From assembly GCA_027186245.1 (NCBI GenBank), contig CP114481.1, positions 24,521,501 to 24,585,500 on the forward strand: a stretch of DNA of 64,000 nucleotides. The letters run 5' to 3'. The DNA comes from Coriaria nepalensis (Eukaryota > Streptophyta > Magnoliopsida > Cucurbitales > Coriariaceae). Positions 35,251 to 48,276 of the stretch are shown in pieces. Position 1 is the stretch's first letter. The number at the start of each line of letters is the position of its first letter. The position numbers and the translations under genes are program-made. The notes under the pieces are model-generated. The model did not search any database and was not told the origin of the DNA. It worked only from the letters and a program-made list of their open reading frames with translations.

Positions 35251-37990
35251 TTTTTTTAGCCTAAAATTCATATTATTGCGTCTCTTTTAGTCATTAAATC
35301 ATTCTAAATCGCTTCTAACGAAAGTCGGCCTTTAAACATGACTTTCGTGCATAACTTGCCGTTAATCTATTGAAGGCAACAATGCATTTGTTTAGCCTTA
35401 AAGTCTTGTCATTGAGTCTCATCCAGTCATTAAATCATTCTAAAGTAAGTTGAACGAATTCTATTTTCGCCTTTCAAACATGATTTTCTTACATAACTTG
35501 CAATTAATTTATTGACAACAACAATGCATTATTTTAACCTTACAAAGTATATCATTCAGTCTTTTCATATCATTAAATTGTTTGAAAGCACTTCGAACCA
35601 ATTCTATTTTTGCATTTAAGACACGACTTTCATGAATAACTTGTAATTGATCTATTGAAGGCAACTATGCATTTTTTTAGCCTAAAATTCATCTTATTGC
35701 GTCTCTGTTAGTCATTAAATCATTCTAAATCGCTTCGAACGAAATTCGGCCTTTAAACATGACTTTCGTGCATAACTTGCAGTTAATCTATTGAAAGCAA
35801 CAATGCATTTGTTTAGCCTTAAAGTCATGTCATTGAGTCTTATCCAGTCATTAAATCATTCTAAATTAAGTTGAACGAATTCTATTTTCGCCTTTCAAAC
35901 ATGATTTTCTTACATAACATGCAATTAATTTATTCACGACAACAATGCATTATTTTAGCCTTAAAAAGTATATTATTCAGTCTTTCCACTTCCTTAAATT
36001 GTTTGAAAGCACTTCGAACCAATTCTATTTTTGCATTTAAGACACGACTTTCATGCATAACTAGTAATTGATCTATTGAAGGCAACTATCCATTTTTTTA
36101 GCCTTAAAGTCATATTAATGCGCCTCTTTTAGTCATTAAATCATTCTAAATTACTTCGAACGAAATTCGGCCTTTAAACATGACTTTCGTGCATAACTTG
36201 CAGTTGATCTATTGAAGGCAACAATGCATTTGTTTAGCCTTAAAGTCATGTCACTGAGTCTCTTCTAGTCAATAAATCATACTATATTAATTCGAATGAA
36301 TTTTATTTTCGCCCTTCAAACATGATTTTCTTACATAACATGCAATTAATTTATTGACGACAACAATGCATTATTTTAGCCTTAAAAAGTATATCATTTA
36401 GTCTTTTCATTTCATTAAATTGTTTCAAAGCACTTCGAACCAATTATATTTTTGCCTTTAAGACACGAATTTCATGAATAACTTGTAATTGATCTATTGA
36501 AGGCAACTATGCATTTTTTTAGCCTAAAATTCATATTATTACGTCTCTTTTAGTCATTAAATCATTCTAAATCGCTTCGAACGAAAGTCGGCCTTTAAAC
36601 ATGACTTTCATGCGTAATTTGCAGGTAATCTATTGAAGGCAACAATGCATTTGTTTAGCCTTAAAGTCATGTCATTGAGTCTCATCAAGTCATTAAATCA
36701 TTCTAAATTAAGTTGAACGAATTCTATTTTCGCCTTTCAAACATGATTTTCTTACATAACATGCAATTAATTTATTGACGACAACAATGCATTATTTTAG
36801 CTTTAAAAAGTATATCATTCAGTCTTTTCACTTCATTAAATTGTTTGGAAGCACTTCGAACCAATTCTATTTTTGCATTTAAGACACGACTTTCATGAAT
36901 AACTTGTAATTGATCTATTGAAGGCAACTATGCATTTTTTTAGCCTAAAATTCATATTATTGCATCTCTGTTAGTCATTAAATCATTCTAAATCGCTTCG
37001 AACGAAATTCCGCCTTTAAACATGACTTTCGTGCATAACTTGCAGTTAATCTATTGAAAGCAACAATGCATTTGTTTAGCCTTAAAGTCATGTCATTGAG
37101 TCTTATCCAGTCATTAAATCATTCTAAATTAAGTTGAACGAATTCTATTTTCGCCTTTCAAACATGATTTTCTTACATAACATGCAATTAATTTATTCAC
37201 GACAACAATGCATTATTTTAGCCTTAAAAAGTATATCATTCAGTCTTTCCACTTCATTAAATTGTTTGAAAGCACTTCGAACCAATTCTATTTTTGCATT
37301 TAAGACACGACTTTCATGCATAACTTGTAATTGATCTATTGAAGGCAACTATCCATTTTTTTAGCCTTAAAGTCATATTAATGCGCCTCTTTTAGTCATT
37401 AAATCATTCTAAATTACTTCGAACGAAATTCGGCCTTTAAACATGACTTTCGTGCATAACTTGCAGTTGATCTATTGAAGGCAACAATGCATTTGTTTAG
37501 CCTTAAAGTCATGTCACTGAGTCTCTTCTAGTCAATAAATCATACTAAATTAATTCGAATGAATTTTATTTTCGCCCTTCAAACATGATTTTCTTACATA
37601 ACATGCAATTAATTTATTGACGACAACAATGCATTATTTTAGCCTTAAAAAGTATATCATTCAGTCTTTTCATTTCATTAAATTGTTTCAAAGCACTTCG
37701 AACCAATTATATTTTTGCCTTTAAGACACGAAATTCATGAATAACTTGTAATTGATCTATTGAGGGCAACTATGCATTTTTTTAGCCTAAAATTCATATT
37801 ATTACGTCTCTTTTAGTCATTAAATCATTCTAAATCGCTTCGAACGAAAGTCGGCCTTTAAACATGACTTTCATGCGTAATTTGCAGGTAATCTATTGAA
37901 GGCAACAATGCATTTGTTTAGCCTTAAAGTCATGTCGTTGAGTCTCATCAAGTCATTAAATCATTCTAAATTAAGTTGAACGAATTCTAT
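35250..37990 (+). repeat. 2.7-kb segment, copy 2, with 1,263-bp periodicity
   Basis: This is the counterpart of 25,561-28,307 at an offset of 9,681 bp. It contains one full 1,263-bp repeat (35,783-37,045) and most of another (37,046-37,990). It ends where a 2-bp insertion occurs and the subfamily changes. Copy-specific changes include TTGCATCTC near 36,960, TTCCGCC near 37,008, ATTGAGGGC near 37,760 and GTCGTTGAG near 37,934. Confidence 0.87.
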
Positions 37991-40900
37991 TTTTTCGCCT
38001 TTCAAACATGATTTTCTTACAGAACAGGCAGTTAATTTATTGACGACAACAATGCATTATTTTAGCCTTAAAAAGTATATCATTCAGTCTTTTCACTTCA
38101 TTAAATTGTTTGAAAGCACTTCGAACCAATTCTATTTTTGCATTTAAGACACGACTTTCATGAATAACTTGTAATTGATCTATTGAAGGCAACTATGCAT
38201 TTTTTTAGCCTAAAATTCATATTATTGCATCTCTTTTAGTCATTAAATCATTCTAAATCGCTTCTAACGGAAGTCGGCCTTTAAACATGACTTTCGTGCA
38301 TAATTTGCAATTAATCTATTGAAAGCAACAATGCATTTGTTTAGCCTTAAAGTCATGTCATTGAGTCCTATCCAGTCATTAAATCATTCTAAATTAAGTT
38401 GAACGAATTCTATTTTCGCCTTTCAAACATGATTTTCTTACATAACTTGCAATTAATTTATTGACGACAACAATGCATTATTTTAACCTTAGAAAGTATA
38501 TCATTCAGTCTTTTCATATCATTAAATTGTTTGAAAGTATTTCGAACCAATTCTATTTTTGCATTTAAGACACGACTTTCATGAATAACTTGTAATTGAT
38601 CTATTGAAGGCAACTATGCATTTTTTTAGCCTAAAATTCATATTATTGCGTCTCTTTTAGTCATTAAATCATTCTAAATCGCTTCGAACGAAAGTCGGCC
38701 TTTAAACATGACTTTCGTGCATAATTTGCAGTTAATCTATTGAAAGCAACAATGCATTTGTTTAGCCTTAAAGTCATGTCATTGAGTCTCATCCAGTCAT
38801 TAAATCATTCTAAATTAAGTTGAACGAATTCTATTTTCCCCTTTCAAACTTGATTTTCTTACATAACATGCAATTAATTTATTGACGACAACAATGTATT
38901 ATTTTTGCCTTAAAAAGTATATCATTCAGTTGTTTGATTTCATTAAATTGTTTGAAAGCACTTCGAACCAATTATATTTTTGCATTTAAGACACGACTTT
39001 CATGCATAACTTGTAATTGATCTATTGAAGGCAACTATGCATTTTTTTAGCCTAAAATTCATATTATTGCGTCTCTTTTAGTCATTAAATCATTCTAAAT
39101 CGCTTCGAACGAAAGTCGGCCTTTAAACATGACTTTCGTGCATAATTTGCAGTTAATCTATTGAAAGCAACAATGCATTTGTTTAGCCTTAAAGTCATGT
39201 CATTGAGTCTCATCCAGTCATTAAATCATTCTAAATTAAGTTGAACGAATTCTATTTTCGCCTTTCAAACTTGATTTTCTTACATAACATGCAATTAATT
39301 TATTGACGACAACAATGCATTATTTTAGCCTTAAAAAGTATATCATTCAGTCTTTTCACTTCATTAAATTGTTTGAAAGTACTTCGAACCAATTCTATTT
39401 TTGCATTTAAGACACGACTATCATGCATAACTTGTAATTGATCTACAGAAGGCAACTATGCATTTTTTTAGCCTTAAAGTCATATTATTGCGCCTCTTTT
39501 AGTCATTAAATCATTCTTAATTACTTCGAATGAAGTTCGGCCTTTAAACATGACGTTCGTGCATAACTTGCAGTTGATCTATTGAAGGCAACAATGCATT
39601 TGTTTAGCCTTAAAGTCATGTCATTGAGTCTCATCCAGTCATTAAATCATTCTAAAGTAAGTTGAACGAGTTCTATTTTCGCCCTTCCAACACGATTTTC
39701 TTACATAACATGCAATTAATTTATTGACGACAACAATGCATTATTTTAGCCTTAAAAAGTATATCATTCAGTCTTTTCGTTTCGTTAAATTGTTTCAAAG
39801 CACTTCGAACCAATTATATTTTTGCATTTAAGACACGACTTTCATGAATAACATGTAATTGATCTATTGAAGGCAACTATGCATTTTTTTAGCCTAAAAT
39901 TCATATTATTGCGTCTCTTTTAGTCATTAAATCATTCTAAATCGCTTCGAACGAAAGTCGGCCTTTAAACATGACTTTCGTGCATAATTTGCAGTTAATC
40001 TATTGAAAGCAACAATGCATTTGTTTAGCCTTAAAGTCATGTCATTGAGTCTCATCCAGTCATTAAATCATTCTAAATTAAGTTGAACGAATTCTATTTT
40101 CCCCTTTCAAACTTGATTTTCTTACATAACATGCAATTAATTTATTGACGACAACAATGTATTATTTTAGCCTTAAAAAGTATATCATTCAGTTGTTTGA
40201 TTTCATTAAATTGTTTGAAAGCACTTCGAACCAATTATATTTTTGCATTTAAGACACGACTTTCATGCATAACTTGTAATTGATCTATTGAAGGCAACTA
40301 TGCATTTTTTTAGCCAAAAATTCATATTATTGCGTCTCTGTTTGTCATTAAATCATTCTAAATCGCTTCGAACGAAATTCGGCCTTTAAACATGACTTTC
40401 GTGCATAACTTGCAGTTAATCTATTGAAGGCAACAATGCATTTGTTTAGCCTTAAAGTCATGTCATTGAGTCGCATCCAGTCATTAAATCATTCTAAATT
40501 AAGTTGAACGAATTCTATTTTCGCCTTCCAAACACGATTTTCTTACATAACTTGCAATTACTTTATTGACGACAACAATGCATTATTTTAGCCTTAAAAA
40601 GTATATCATTCAGTCTTTTCATTTCATTAAATTGTTTGAAAGCACTTCGAACCAATTCTATTTTTGCATTTAAGACACGACTTTCATGAATAACTTGTAA
40701 TTGATCTATTGAAGGCAACTATGCATTTTTCTAGCCTAAAATTCATATTATTGCGTCCCTTTTAGTCATTAAATCATTCTAAATCGCTTCGAACGAAAGT
40801 CGGCCTTTAAACATGACTTTCGTGCATAATTTGCAGTTAATCTATTGAAAGCAACAATGCATTTGTTTAGCCTTAAAGTCATGTCATTGAGTCTTATCCA

Positions 40901-41400
40901 GTCATTAAATCATTCTAAATTAAGTTGAACGAATTCTATTTTCGCCTTTCAAACATGATTTTCTTACAGAACAGGCAATTAATTTATTAACGACAACAAT
41001 GCATTATTTTAGCCTTAAAAAGTATATCATTCAGTCTTTTCACTTCATTAAATTGTTTGAAAGCACTTCGAACCAATTCTATTTTTGCATTTAAGACACG
41101 ACTTTCATGAATAACTTGTAATTGATCTATTGAAGACAACTATGCATTTTTTTAGCCTAAAATTCATATTATTGCGTCTCTTTTAGTCATTAAATCATTC
41201 TAAATCGCTTCTAACGAAAGTCGGCCTTTAAACATGACTTTCGTGCATAATTTGCAATTAATCTATTGAAAGCAACAATGCATTTGTTTAGCCTTAAAGT
41301 CATGTCATTGAGTCTTATCCAGTCATTAAATCATTCTAAATTAAGTTGAACGAATTCTATTTTCGCCTTTCAAACATGATTTTCTTACATAACATGCAAT
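37991..41400 (+). repeat. Mosaic of central subfamilies
   Basis: This begins with the two extra T and an A monomer ending ACAGAACAGGCAGTT. TTTTCCCCTTTCAAACTTG units lie at about 38,833 and 40,096, 1,263 bp apart. A unit with TACTTCGAATGAAG is at about 39,523. TTTCGTTTCGTTAAATTG at about 39,776 is shared with 19.57, 22.09 and 42.72 kb. The units from 40,837 return to the ACAGAACAGG and TTCTAACG types. Confidence 0.78.
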
Positions 41401-44400
41401 TAATTTATTGACGACAACAATGCATTATTTTAGCTTTAAAAAGTATATCATTCAGTCTTTTCACTTCATTAAATTGTTTGAAAGCACTTCGAACCAATTC
41501 TATTTTTGCATTTAAGACACGACTTTCATGAATAACTTGTAATTGATCTATTGAAGGCAACGATGCATTTTTTTAGCCCAAAATTCATATTATTGCGTCT
41601 CTGTTAGTCATTAAATCATTCTAAATCGCTTCGAACGAAATTCGGCCATTAAACATGACTTTCGTGCATAACTTGCAGTTAATCTATTGAAGGCAACAAT
41701 GCATTTGTTTAGCCTTAAAGTCTTGTCATTGAGTCTCATCCAGTCATTAAATCATTCTAAATTAAGTTGAACGAATTCTATTTTCGCCTTTCAAAGATGA
41801 TTTTCTTACATAACTTGCAATTAATTTATTGACGACAACAGTGCATTATTTTAGCCTTAAAAAGTGTATCATTCAGTCTTTTCATATCATTAAATTGATT
41901 GAAAGCACTTCGAACCAATTCTACTTTTGTATTTAAGACACGACTTTCATGCATAACTTGTAATTGATCTATTGAAGGCAACTATGCATTTTTTTAGCCA
42001 AAAATTCATATTATTGCGTCTCTTTTAGTCATTAAATCATTCTAAATCGCTTCGAACGAAATTCGGCCTTTAAACATGACTTTCGTGCATAACTTGCAGT
42101 TGATATATTGAAGGCAACAATGCATTTGTTTAGCCTTAAAGTCATGACATTGAGTCTCATCCAGTCATTAAATCATTCTAAGTTAAGTTGAACGAATTCT
42201 ATTTTCGCCTTTCAAACATGATTTTCTTACATAACATGCAATTAATTTATTGACGACAACAATGCATTATTTTAGCCTTAAAAAGTATATCATTCAGTCT
42301 TTTCACATCATTAAATTGTTTGAAAGTACTTCGAACCAATTCTATTTTTGCATTTAAGACACGACTATCATGCATAACTTGTAATTGATCTACAGAAGGC
42401 AACTATGCATTTTTTTAGCCTTAAAGTCATATTATTGCGCCTCTTTTAGTCACTAAATCATTCTTAATTACATCGAATGAAGTTCGGCCTTTAAACATGA
42501 CGTTCGTGCATAACTTGCAGTTGATCTATTGAAGGCAACAATGCATTTGTTTAGCCTTAAAGTCATGTCATTGAGTCTCATCCAGTCATTAAATCATTCT
42601 AAAGTAAGTTGAACGAGTTCTATTTTCGCCCTTCCAACACGATTTTCTTACATAACAAGCAATTAATTTATTGACGACAACAATGCATTATTTTAGCCTT
42701 AAAAAGTATATCATTCAGTCTTTTCGTTTCGTTAAATTGTTTCAAAGCACTTCGAACCAATTATATTTTTGCATTTAAGACACGACTTTCATGAATAACA
42801 TGTAATTGATCTATTGAAGGCAACTATGCATTTTTTTAGCCTAAAATTCATATTATTGCGTCTCTTTTAGTCATTAAATCATTCTAAATCGCTTCGAACG
42901 AAAGTCGGCCTTTAAACATGACTTTCGTGCATAATTTGCAGTTAATCTATTGAAAGCAACAATGCATTTGTTTAGCCTTAAAGTCATGTCATTGAGTCTC
43001 ATCCAGTCATTAAATCATTCTAAATTAAGTTGAACGAATTCTATTTTCCCCTTTCAAACTTGATTTTCTTACATAACATGCAATTAATTTATTGACGACA
43101 ACAATGTATTATTTTTGCCTTAAAAAGTATATCATTCAGTTGTTTGATTTCATTAAATTGTTTGAAAGCACTTCGAACCAATTATATTTTTGCATTTAAG
43201 ACACGACTTTCATGCATAACTTGTAATTGATCTATTGAAGGCAACTATGCATTTTTTTAGCCTTAAAGTCATATTATTGCACCTCTTTTAGTCATTAAAT
43301 CATTCTAAATTACTTCGAACGAAATTCGGCCTTTAAACATGACTTTCGTGCATAACTTCCAGTTAATCTATTGAAGGCAACAATGCATTTGTTTTGCCTT
43401 AAAGTCATGTCATTGAGTCTCATCCCGTCATTAAATCATTCTAAATTAAGTTGAACGAATTCTATTTTCGCCTTTCAAACATGATTTTCTTACATAACTT
43501 GCAATTACTTTATTGACGACAAAAATGCATTATTTTAGCCTTAAAAAGTATATCATTCAGTTGTTTGATTTCATTAAATTGTTTGAAAGCACTTCGAACC
43601 AATTATATTTTTGCATTTAAGACACGACTTTCATGCATAACTTGTAATTGATCTATTGAAGGCAACTATGCATTTTTTTAGCCAAAAATTCATATTATTG
43701 CGTCTCTGTTTGTCATTAAATCATTCTAAATCGCTTCGAACGAAATTCGGCCTTTAAACATGACTTTCGTGCATAACTTGCAGTTAATCTATTGAAGGCA
43801 ACAATGCATTTGTTTAGCCTTAAAGTCATGACATTGAGTCTCATCCAGTCATTAAATCATTCTAAATTAAGTTGAACGAATTCTATTTTCGCCTTCCAAA
43901 CACGATTTTCTTACATAACTTGCAATTACTTTATTGACGACAACAATGCATTATTTTAGCCTTAAAAAGTATATCATTCAGTCTTTTCATTTCATTAAAT
44001 TGTTTGAAAGCACTTCGAACCAATTCTATTTTTGCATTTAAGACACGACTTTCATGCATAACTTGTAATTGATCTATAGAAGGCAACTGTGCATTTTTTT
44101 AGCCTTAAAGTCATATTATTGCGCTTCTTTTAGTCATTAAATCATTCTTAATTACTTCGAACGAAGTTCGGCCTTTAAACATGACGTTCGAGCATAACTT
44201 GCAGTTGATCTATTGAAGGCAACAATGCATTTCTTTAGCCTTAAAGTCATGTCATTGAGTCTCATCCAGTCATTAAATCATTCTAAATTAAGTTGAACGA
44301 ATTCTATTTTCGCCTTTCAAACATGACTTTCTTACATAACATGCAATCAATTTATTGACGACAACAATGCATTATTTTAGCCTTAAAAAGTATATCATTC

Positions 44401-46728
44401 AGTCTTTTCACTTCATTAAATTGTTTGAAAGCACTTCGAACCAATTCTATTTTTGCATTTAAGACACGACTATCATGCATAACTTGTAATTGATCTATAG
44501 AAGGCAACTATGCATTTTTTTAGGCTTAAAGTCATATTATTGCGCCTCTTTTAGTCATTAAATCATTCTTAATTACTTCGAACGAAGTTCGGCCTTTAAA
44601 CATGACGTTCGTGCATAACTTGCAGTTGATCTATTGAAGGCAACAATGCATTTGTTTAGCCTTAAAGTCATGTCATTGAGTCTCATCCAGTCATTAAATC
44701 ATTCTAAATTAAGTTGAACGAATTCTATTTTCCCCTTTCAAACATGATTTTCTTACATAACATGCAATTAATTTATTGACGACACAATGTATTATTTTAG
44801 CCTTAAAAAGTATATCATTCAGTTGTTTCATTTCATTAAATTGTTTGAAAGCACTTCGAACCAATTATATTTTTGCATTTAAGACACGACTTTCATGAAT
44901 AACTTGTAATTGATCTATTGAAGGCAACTATGCATTTTTTTAGCCTAAAATTCATATTATTGCGTCTCTTTTAGTCATTAAATCATTCTAAATCGCTTCG
45001 AACGAAATTCGGCCATTAAACATGACTTTCGTGCATAAGTTGCAGTTAATCTATTGAAGGCAACAATGCATTTGTTTAGCCTTAAAGTCATGACATTGAG
45101 TCTCATCCAGTCATTAAATCATTCTAAATTAAGTTGAACGAATTCTATTTTCCCCTTTCAAACATGATTTTCTTACATAACATGCAATTAATTTATTGAC
45201 GACACAATGTATTATTTTAGCCTTAAAAAGTATATCATTCAGTTGTTTCATTTCATTAAATTGTTTGAAAGCACTTCGAACCAATTATATTTTTGCATTT
45301 AAGACACGACTTTCATGCATAACTTGTAATTGATCTATTGAAGGCAACTATGCATTTTTTTAGCCTTAAAGTCATATTATTGCGCCTCTTTTAGTCATTA
45401 AATCATTCTTAATTACTTCGAACGAAGTTCGGCCTTTAAACATGACTTTCGTGCATAACTTGCAGTTGATATATTGAAGGCATCAATGCATTTGTTTAGC
45501 CTTAAAGTCATGACATTGAGTCTCATCCAGTCATTAAATCATTCTAAATTAAGTTGAACGAATTCTATTTTCGCCTTTCAAACATGATTTTCTTACATAA
45601 CATGCAATCAATTTATTGACGACAACAATGCATTATTTTAGCCTTAAAAAGTATATCATTCAGTCTTTTCACTTCATTAAATTGTTTGAAAGCACTTCGA
45701 ACCAATTCTATTTTTGCATTTAAGACACGACTATCATGCATAACTTGTAATTGATCTATAGAAGGCAACTATGCATTTTTTTAGCCTTAAAGTCATATTA
45801 TTGCGCCTCTTTTAGTCATTAAATCATTCTTAATTACTTCGAACGAAGTTCGGCCTTTAAACATGACGTTCGTGCATAACTTGTAATTGATCTATTGAAG
45901 GCAACAATGCATTTGTTTAGCCTTAAAGTCTTGTCATTGAGTCTCATCCAGTCATTAAATCATTCTAAAGTAAGTTGAACGAATTCTATTTTCGCCTTTC
46001 AAACATGATTTTCTTACATAACATGCAATCAATTTATTGACGACAACAATGCATTATTTTAGCCTTAAAAAGTACATCATTCAGTCTTTTCGTTTCATTA
46101 AATTGTTTCAAAGCACTTCGAACCAATTATATTTTTGCATTTAAGACACGACTTTGATGAATAACTTGTAATTGATCTATTGAAGGCAACTATGCATTTT
46201 TTTAGCCTAAAATTCATATTATTGCGTCTCTGTTAGTCATTAAATCATTCTAAATCGCTTCGAACGAAATTCGGCCTTTAAACATGACTTTCGTGCATAA
46301 CTTGCAGTTAATCTATTGAAAGCAACAATGCATTTGTTTAGCCTTAAAGTCATGTCATTGAGTCTTATCCAGTCATTAAATCATTCTAAATTAAGTTGAA
46401 CGAATTCTTATTTCGCCTTTCAAACATGATTTTCTTACAGAACAGGCAATTAATTTATTGACGACAACAATGCATTATTTTAGCCTTAAAAAGTATATCA
46501 TTCAGTCTTTTCACTTCATTAAATTGTTTGAAAGCACTTCGAACCAATTCTATTTTTGCATTTAAGACACGACTTTCATGAATAACTTGTAATTGATCTA
46601 TTGAAGGCAACTATGCATTTTTTTAGCCTAAAATTCATATTATTGCGTCTCTTTTAGTCGTTAAATCATTCTAAATCGCTTCGAACGAAATTCGGCCATT
46701 AAACATGACTTTCGTGCATAAGTTGCAG
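41401..46728 (+). repeat. Mosaic related to 21.4-22.7 kb, then TACTTCGAACGAAG units
   Basis: CAAAGATGATT at about 41,792 lies exactly 20,208 bp (48 units) from its relative at 21,584. From 42,300 one extra unit intervenes. Between 43.3 and 46.0 kb many C monomers read GCGCCTCTTTTAG with TACTTCGAACGAAG, which extends the TTCG-AA-CGAA dyad to CTTCG-AA-CGAAG. Neighbouring units at 44,626 and 45,046 are both 420 bp, with GACGACACAATG in place of GACGACAACAATG. Confidence 0.8.
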
Positions 46729-47013
46729 TTAATCTATTGAAGGCAACAATGCATTTGTTTAGCCTTAAAGTCTTGTCATTGAGTCTCATCCAGTCATTAA
46801 ATCATTCTAAAGTAAGTTGAACGAATTCTATTTTCGCCTTTCAAACATGATTTTCTTACATAACTCGCAATTAATTTATTGACAACAACAATGCATTATT
46901 TTAACCTTAAAAAGTATATCATTCAGTCTTTTCATATCATTAAATTGTTTGAAAGCACTTCGAACCAATTCTATTTTTGCATTTAAGACACGACTTTGAT
47001 GAATAACTTGTAA
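46729..47013 (+). repeat. 285-bp dimeric unit (A-B) lacking monomer C
   Basis: This is the only unit in the window without C. A (46,729-46,870, ending CTCGCAA) and B (46,871-47,013, with GACAACAAC and GACTTTGATG) have normal lengths. The B end is followed at once by another A-type monomer. It accounts exactly for a 136-bp shift in register: comparable markers at 37,134 and 47,523 are 10,389 bp apart, which is 25 units less 136 bp. Confidence 0.93.
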
Positions 47014-47155
47014 TTGATCTATTGAAGGCAACAATGCATTTGTTTAGCCTTAAAGTCTTGTCATTGAGTCTCATCCAGTCATTAAATCATTCTAAAGTAA
47101 GTTGAACGAATTCTATTTTCGCCTTTCAAACATGATTTTCTTACATAACTCGCAA
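47014..47155 (+). repeat. Hybrid C/A monomer at the recombination junction
   Basis: The preceding context is the end of B (TAACTTGTAA), where C always starts. The first 19 bases, 47,014-47,032, fit both C and the C-like leader common in A. From 47,033 onwards (AATGCATTTG, CTTAAAGTCTTG, CTCGCAA) it is plain A. An out-of-register exchange between C of one unit and A of another, inside this shared leader, would give just this product. The next unit (47,014-47,434) is otherwise a complete trimer resembling the dimer's own A and B. Confidence 0.85.
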
Positions 47156-48276
47156 TTAATTTATTGACAACAACCATGCATTATTTTAACCTTAAAAAGT
47201 ATATCATTCAGTCTTTTCATATCATTAAATTGTTTGAAAGCACTTCGAACCAATTCTATTTTTGCATTTAAGACACGACTTTGATGAATAACTTGTAATT
47301 GATCTATTGAAGGCAACTATGCATTTTTTTAGCCTAAAATTCATATTATTGCGTCTCTGTTAGTCATTAAATCATTCTAAATCGCTTCGAACGAAATTCG
47401 GCCTTTAAACATGACTTTCGTGCATAACTTGCAGTTAATCTATTGAAAGCAACAATGCATTTGTTTAGCCTTAAAGTCATGTCATTGAGTCTTATCCAGT
47501 CATTAAATCATTCTAAATTAAGTTGAACGAATTCTTATTTCGCCTTTCAAACATGATTTTCTTACATAACATGCAATTAATTTATTCACGACAACAATGC
47601 ATTATTTTAGCCTTAAAAAGTATATCATTCAGTCTTTTCACTTCATTAAATTCTTTGAAAGCACTTCGAACCAATTCTATTTTTGCATTTAAGACACGAC
47701 TTTCATGCATAACTTGTAATTGATCTATTGAAGGCAACTATCCATTTTTTTAGCCTTAAAGTCATATTAATGCGCCTCTTTTAGTCATTAAATCATTCTA
47801 AATTACATCGAACGAAATTCGGCCTTTAAACATGACTTTCGTGCATAACTTGCAGTTGATCTATTGAAGGCAACAATGCATTTGTTTAGCCTTAAAGTCA
47901 TGTCACTGAGTCTCTTCTAGTCAATAAATCATACTAAATTAATTCGAATGAATTTTATTTTCGCCCTTCAAACATGATTTTCTTACATAACATGCAATTA
48001 ATTTATTGACGACAACAATGCATTATTTTAGCTTTTAAAAGTATATCATTCAGTCTTTTCATTTCATTAAATTGTTTCAAAGCACTTCGAACCAATTATA
48101 TTTTTGCCTTTAAGACACGAATTTCATGAATAACTTGTAATTGATCTATTGAAGGCAACTATGCATTTTTTTAGCCTAAAATTCATATTATTACGTCTCT
48201 TTTAGTTATTAAATCATTCTAAATCGCTTCGAACGAAAGTCGGCCTTTAAATATGACTTTCATGCGTAATTTGCAG
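47156..48276 (+). repeat. Units after the dimer, including a TTCTTATTTCGCC A monomer
   Basis: The A monomer at 47,435 carries GAATTCTTATTTCGCC in place of GAATTCTATTTTCGCC, as do those near 46,407, 54,690, 58,480 and 61,006. Its B has TTATTCACGAC, and its C has TATCCATTTTTTT with TACATCGAACG. The unit at 47,856 is of the CAATAAATCATACTA type found in the 25.6-29.1 kb repeat. Confidence 0.8.

Noticed and set aside
46396..46412. TTCTTATTTCGCC in place of TTCTATTTTCGCC, considered as a frameshift or micro-inversion
   Set aside because: The length is unchanged, and the form recurs in five A monomers. It is an inherited variant of one subfamily, explained by two substitutions or paired slippage.
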